A stretch of DNA of 64,000 nucleotides. It comes from Stenopsyche tienmushanensis (Eukaryota; Arthropoda; Insecta; Trichoptera; Stenopsychidae). Numbering within the stretch: the first letter of the stretch is position 1; each line of letters starts with the position of its first letter. Location: NCBI GenBank assembly GCA_008973525.1, contig WACJ01000077.1:434001-498000 (forward strand), in the 5' to 3' direction. Of this stretch, positions 59,191-64,000 are shown piece by piece. A model generated the notes under the pieces. The model did not search any database, was not told the DNA's origin, and saw only the letters and a list, made by a program, of their open reading frames with translations. The position numbers and the translations under genes are program-made.

Positions 59191-59624
59191 TAATAGCACA
59201 TTGCTCCTGAAGAGAGACGGAAGATGTCGCTGCTAATCTGGAGAATTAAATCTGCTCAGATTAACAGCGCTATTGCATGGGAATGAATCAGAAGTATATA
59301 ATAATATCATTAATTAAACAAAAAGATATTGTTTTGATGCTTATCGGCTGGAAGTTTGGAAATTCCAGTTTGTAGAATATAACACCAGAAAAACATAGAA
59401 ATCTGAGAATCACAGTCTGGGCACAGCAAATATATAGGAAGAGGTAGCATAAACAAAATATATAATAATGATGATGATAACAATATTATTAACAGAATGA
59501 TCAAAAAGTAACGATTACAGTATTATCAGATGAATACAATCAAATAAATTCTGCATAAGAAAGTCAAGTTCGCATATTATATCAACACAAAAATCAATCA
59601 AACTCTTTCGCTTAATAAGTGTAC

Positions 59625-59710
59625 CGAACCGATAAAACCGATATTCTTAAATCGGTTCAGATTCGATTTTAGTTCCGGCAAAAATGATGATTTTGCCGGG
59701 TTTCACTTAA
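59625..59710 (+). repeat. Dispersed repeat F, copy 6 (worn)
   Basis: ACCGAACCGATAAAACCGAT, GATTTTAGTTCCGGCAAAAA and TTTTGCCGGG recall the family F core, without clear ends. Confidence 0.4.
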
Positions 59711-61477
59711 ATTATTTCCCTATAAAAATAGTTGATATAGCACTTTAAAAATATTGACTTTATGAATCAATCCTGAACTCAAAGTCATAAGAAAAAACAA
59801 GCAGATAACATCATATGATGTAGTGACGATCCGGCACGTTTAATGCACTGATAACTCTAGCTGGGAAACCGCTTATGTTCTATATGTTTTTAATGGGTTT
59901 AGTTAGTGCTGGCTCTTTCTTTTAAATTCCCACACGTCTTGTTTTGTCATTTGAGGCAATCTAAAGGTTATCTCTGCATCTGTAACATTGTCTACAGTTC
60001 AGAATGTGCCTGATTCACGCTCTGTGCAAATAAAGAAGAGTTTATGGTGGTTCCGAGGTAAAACGATCGGATTTGGCACGCGGGAACCGATCGATAGATC
60101 GTGACGATAAAATAATTTGTATCCATATCAGTTGATAATGATAAGCCTTGGGGAAAATGGCATTGTCAAATTTTTACATTTTATAATTGTTGATATCAGC
60201 CAGCTGATGTACATAGACTGTGACGTACGCGCAGCGAAGAAAATACTCACATATCTTTTGGATTTGAATATTGACCCAAAATAACGCACTGCGTCTAATA
60301 ATGATTGATATAGCTGCATTTATGTTTCTTAGTTTTTTCGGCAAAAAATCATTAAAAACGTAGTAATGGTGTAGTACACGTTCGTGGAATTTGAGATGTA
60401 TTTGATCAAAAATCTGATTCATCACTGCTGCTGAAAATCTTGAAGGTTCGTATTGCATTTACAGGAAATTTCAAATTTCTTCATCAGAATCAGAGTCTAA
60501 TATGAGGCAAGATTATATGGTCCGGAAGCAGAGCTATAGTCTTTTTTGCTGTTATGTCAAGTGCCAATTTGATCAATTACCTCATCTCCCTTGTTATTTC
60601 TAGAAGACAGATTGAATATTGTGATGGATCATATAAAAATCCCTATCTGAACACGAGGAGTCAAAAAATGTTCCAATGAATTTATTGTATAAATTCAAAG
60701 CAGCGTTAAATCTTTATGAGAAATTCCCGCCAAAAATGCGGAATAACGATACATAGACTATAGTTAGAAATTGTGCATTTGACGCGATGGTAGTTTTCCC
60801 GTTGCATCTGAATATATTTTATTTCATGTGTTAACAAGTTTGCCAAAACTACCAAATATTCCAAGAGTGGTGTCCTGGAAACAGCCTCAATTTTATCCCA
60901 AATAAACATTTGGATATTTAAATCCTTTCAATTTAACAAATGCGAATTTGTACGATAAGTCGTCAATATCATAGTCTGAAATATTTTTAAGCATTAAATA
61001 ACATATGTGACAATAGTTTGGTTAGGTTTTGAAAGATTGCCAGGGAGCAAACGCGCGCGAAGTTTACCCGCACGCAATGTGTTAAGATTCTCCTAAAATG
61101 CCTCTTGCAACGGCATTTAGACTTCGATTTGCTGACGCAATTGTGCATTAAATAACTCCTTCAAAATATCTATTAAACAAGAGTTTTATGCACGTTCTAT
61201 AAAGTTATTTTAAGACAGAGTTATCTCGCGATGCTAATATTAACACTATGCGTGCGAGCCGCGCAGATCTGTGATTCTCATCACGTAAAATGTATGTATA
61301 CAAAATATATATATGTATATTTAATCAAACATATTTATTTAACCAGTTGGCTGCTACGGTGTATAAACGAAAGTTTGTATGCTATCTCTCTCTTTTTTGA
61401 TCGCACTGACCAGATAACTCGTTTCATAATGAGAGTTTGTAATCATTCTGTAGATATTTTCAGGTATGGCATCCGAT
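59711..61477. other. Unassigned DNA with a possible piggyBac-type end
   Basis: CGCGCGAAGTTTACCCGCAC followed by GCAATGTGTTAA near 61055-61085 has the look of a piggyBac right end, TTAACACATTGCG in reverse. I found no partner end. The minus frames at 60174-60458 and 60706-60909 have no recognised motif. Confidence 0.35.
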
Positions 61478-61660
61478 CGCAAGACGCTCATTCGTCATAT
61501 CAGCAGTCCGAAAAGCGGACCAATTGGACATACAAACCTTGTGGCCACTTCTTCCTCTTTTAGGGCTTTTTACGGCATTTTCTATAATCTGTACGATTAC
61601 GGAAGTAACGTAGCGTCTAGACACTTTCTATCATAGTATTTTTTTAAAAATACTAATCGC
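61478..61660 (+). repeat. Dispersed repeat I, copy 2
   Basis: AAGACGCTCATTCGTCATAT, AGCAGTCCGAAAAGCGGACC and GATTACGGAAGTAACGTAGC closely match 49870-50060 in the same orientation. Confidence 0.65.
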
Positions 61661-61936
61661 CATCTATAATTTAGGCCGGGAACTTAATGCTCATTAAAAC
61701 AATGATAAACATTCGCGAGCTTAGAGTCGCGAGCGAGACTAAGCTTCCCTCCACCCATAAAACCTATATATTTTATCTAGTTTTAATGTACAATATATAT
61801 ATGCATATATCTTAACTAGTTTTTTAAGTTTTAAGTTACAAAATCTAACTAGTTTCTACCCCGCGCGTTATCATATTTTGAAAGTTTTTTGTCAAAATTC
61901 TCTAATTCTTAGCGATATTTATTGGATTAATGCACC

Positions 61937-62023
61937 ATCGCATACGCAACGATATATCGTCGTTGGCACTTTGCGCAAGTGTTGCGCACGACGATATATC
62001 GTCGTCTGTCACTGAGAGGGTTA
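61937..62023 (+). repeat. Dispersed repeat J, copy 2
   Basis: GCATACGCAACGATATATCG, GGCACTTTGCGCAAGTGTTG and GACGATATATCGTCGTC, ending ACTGAGAGGGTTAA. The palindrome ACGATATATCGT occurs twice. It is better preserved than copy 1 at 29490. Confidence 0.6.
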
Positions 62024-62581
62024 AGTAGGTTGAAATAAGATGATTGATCAATTGGTGTTTGTAATTGAATTTTCTTATATATATGTATAATGATTTTTGA
62101 CTTGTTTACATATCAACGTAAATGCCTGTTTATTTAAATGAAAATAGTCGTTGAGTTTGTTGTCGCGGCCTATCACGCATATGTGCGTTTATCCCGCACA
62201 TTTCATATACATATTTGATGTTCTTCGACTCAGCACAACATCGTAACTCGTTTCATTAGTATTCCAAACAGGTTGGTGCAAAATTAATGTAACCAAGTTC
62301 CACGCACACCCACTTTCTGTAAAATACACCAAAATTAGATTGGCATTTGAAAACAGTTTATTTTGCCTCCGAAAAAAATGTATACGCAAACCATCAACGA
62401 TGGAAATCTCTGCAGGTATAAAATGACAATAATTTTACATTTTGATAAACTCATCTCGCAGATTCGATGAGATCATTCTGTTAAATCGACATGTAATTAA
62501 TTAATAAAAAAAGGGGTACAAAAGCTATTCAGTCTAACTTTGCTCCATTGAATGAGCGAAATTTTCAAATAACTTTCTTCT

Positions 62582-62887
62582 GTGTTTGTTTCGCATCTGA
62601 GGTTAATTATGCAGGTTTGCAGTAAATGTTTACGCTTTGATTTGATAGGTGATACATTGCATAATAAAATTACAATATGCAATAAATGCGGATCGAACCT
62701 GAAGAAGAGAACAGGACGCCACCAGGAGCCAGCACCAGCGAGTCTTCATCGCGCACCTGTTTCACCTGGACAGCGACGGGAGCATGTCAACTACGACACT
62801 ATCCTCATAGCGAAAACTAAACACATCCTTTCAATTATGTATCACTTTGGCACTTTTAGGCGGCAATTTCAAAATGCTCTTCACTAA
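62582..62887 (+). CDS. Unknown frame with paired CxxC motifs
   Basis: I do not recognise this 101-codon frame. From the Met at residue 10 it reads MQVCSKCLRFDLIGDTL, then ITICNKCGSNLKKRTG, so two C-x2-C pairs lie about 20 residues apart, as in a small zinc ribbon. A proline-rich stretch HQEPAPASLHRAPVSPGQRR follows, encoded by a locally GC-rich segment (62700-62790), and then the text looks random. It could be an exon of a gene upstream of MRE11, with the first or second Met as start, or a chance frame. Confidence 0.3.
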   Translation: MFVSHLRLIMQVCSKCLRFDLIGDTLHNKITICNKCGSNLKKRTGRHQEPAPASLHRAPVSPGQRREHVNYDTILIAKTKHILSIMYHFGTFRRQFQNALH

Positions 62888-63720
62888 TCTTCACAAACAC
62901 CAGCGGATCGAGAGACGTTTTCGAATATGTCGTGACGAAACAAAGTTTTGCGCTAACCGATTCAACAACACCCCCCTCGCGCGATACAAATACAACTGAT
63001 GGTTTGCCTGACTACCGCTCTCTATTTTATTCAGTGTTGCCATATCAATCACTCACCTGTTATAAACACACAACTTTCATACATAAATTATATTATTATT
63101 TCATATTAAATCAACAAATAAATTTAAACATGATTATATTATATAAAAATTAGACACTTATAATAATATAGGTGCATTTAAAAAAATATTTTAGTTAAAT
63201 ATAATAATTATTATCCGGTGTTAAATTTAATATTAAAACAATTTATCAAAAAAAAACAATATTTTTAAAGTTATATTTTAGCTTGTAATACATTTATTTT
63301 CTTTATTTTAAGCTAATGAAATTGAATTTTCAAAATATTTTTAATAATAGAAATTGTATGTTTATATAACAAAAAATATTTATTCTTACACAGTTATATT
63401 ACTTATTTATTTATTATTGTAACAAACAGTCATGTACAAGCATTATATTCAAAATTATGTGAATATAATGATTGTTCTAAATGTTAACATCAAAAAAATT
63501 GAATTTAAAAATAAAAAAATCTCATTGAAATGCAAGATATTTGATATAAATTATTATGCATTGTTTAATTTATTTCTGCATTTTAATTAATATATTGAAT
63601 TATAATATATTTCAAGGTAATAATTTGATTGGTTAAGACCAAAACTTAACGCGCGCAGTGGATTGCTAGTTTGACATGAGCGAACTTGCTTTACTCGTTG
63701 ACGTTTCGTAAGCCGACATC
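62888..63720. promoter_or_regulatory. AT-rich region and likely promoter/5'UTR of MRE11
   Basis: Very AT-rich to about 63640, then abruptly less so (CTTAACGCGCGCAGTGGATT to the ATG). The last 80 bases before the start codon are a plausible short 5'UTR. No TATA box or other motif can be singled out in such AT-rich DNA. Confidence 0.3.
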
Positions 63721-64000
63721 ATGACTGAAAATAACGAAAATCCCGACGATATATTCAAAATCCTCATTGCGTCTGATTTACATCTAGGCTATAATGAATC
63801 TGATACCGAAGCTAGAGATGACAGTTTCAATACTTTCGAAGAAATATTGCAATACGCCATAGAATATGAAGTTGATTTTATACTGCTCGGAGGTGATCTT
63901 TTTCACGATGCCAAGCCGTCTCCAAGTTGTTTACTTCGGTGCACGTCTTTGCTGAGGAAATATTGTTTCGGTGACAAGCCTGTGAATATAGAAATACTTT
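63721..64000 (+). CDS. MRE11: MRE11 double-strand-break repair nuclease, N-terminal part
   Basis: MRE11 is the Mn-dependent nuclease of the MRE11-RAD50-NBS1 complex, which senses and trims DNA double-strand breaks in the nucleus. The first 93 codons are open and run off the window. Residues 12-24 ([13 protein letters not shown]) hold calcineurin-like phosphoesterase motif I with D19 and H21. Residues 52-62 ([11 protein letters not shown]) hold motif II with D59, which bridges the two metal ions. [17 protein letters not shown] (77-93) is the conserved segment that follows. The start is the first ATG in frame and gives an N-terminal tail of about 11 residues before the fold, the usual length in animals. 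No intron interrupts this part. No damaging change is seen, so this is very probably the functional host gene. Confidence 0.95.
   Translation, partial: MTENNENPDDIFKILIASDLHLGYNESDTEARDDSFNTFEEILQYAIEYEVDFILLGGDLFHDAKPSPSCLLRCTSLLRKYCFGDKPVNIEIL

Noticed and set aside
1..64000. CRISPR array, prokaryotic defence island, operon or phage
   Set aside because: No regularly spaced identical repeats, no long bacterial-type genes, and eukaryotic transposons throughout.

Overview
This window looks like an AT-rich stretch of a eukaryotic nuclear genome, most likely an arthropod and probably an insect. It is gene-poor and packed with decayed DNA transposons, miniature elements (MITEs), one pair of LINE fragments and a few tRNA-derived SINE pieces. 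The only gene I can name is at the right edge: the first 93 codons of MRE11, the double-strand-break repair nuclease, start at 63721 on the + strand and run off the window. The species cannot be fixed from the sequence. The mix of R1-like LINE, piggyBac, pogo/Tigger, hAT, mariner, PIF/Harbinger-type and Helitron-like sequences is typical of insects.

Layout. 0-6 kb: a hAT end, a short TTAA-flanked MITE (1221-1382), and a 2.4 kb TTAA-flanked element (2004-4379) carrying nested older pieces. 6-12 kb: mostly unassigned AT-rich DNA with a Helitron-like double end (8095-8320) and a pogo-like MITE (9041-9642). 12-17 kb: a pogo/Tigger transposase pseudogene with a 70 bp TTAA element inside it, a Harbinger-type MITE, and two R1-like LINE fragments lying tail to tail. 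17-28 kb: more TTAA MITEs, a hAT transposase C-terminus, an orphan piggyBac Cys-rich tail, an unexplained reading frame with a signal-like N-terminus (23307-23690), a second pogo-like MITE, and a hAT MITE with a perfect 8 bp target duplication (27651-27855). 28-36 kb: SINE-like pieces, TTAA MITEs, a hAT MITE with its target duplication, one protein-like candidate exon (32699-33016, minus), and two Harbinger-type MITEs. 36-48 kb: a SINE, hAT copies, a second Tigger copy, more MITEs and a mariner-type fragment. 48-54 kb: ends with a 2.2 kb internally deleted piggyBac element (51580-53761) that abuts one Harbinger-type MITE and contains another. 54-63 kb: a mariner pseudogene, a pogo-type MITE, a GC-rich island (58880-59190) and unassigned DNA. 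63.7 kb onward: MRE11.

The recognisable sequences do not form a pathway. The window reads as a transposon graveyard upstream of a housekeeping repair gene, possibly including the long introns of a minus-strand gene. Two repeat families dominate. One is a TTAA-flanked family with 13 recognisable copies. The other is a nearly palindromic ~200 bp family with 7 copies, flanked by TAA or TTA. I did not find a prokaryote-type defence system, CRISPR array, rRNA gene, intact tRNA gene, or any intact transposase. The least explained items are the 2.4 kb TTAA element, the candidate exons, the GC-rich island, and two dispersed repeats (49870/61478 and 29490/61937) that I cannot place.
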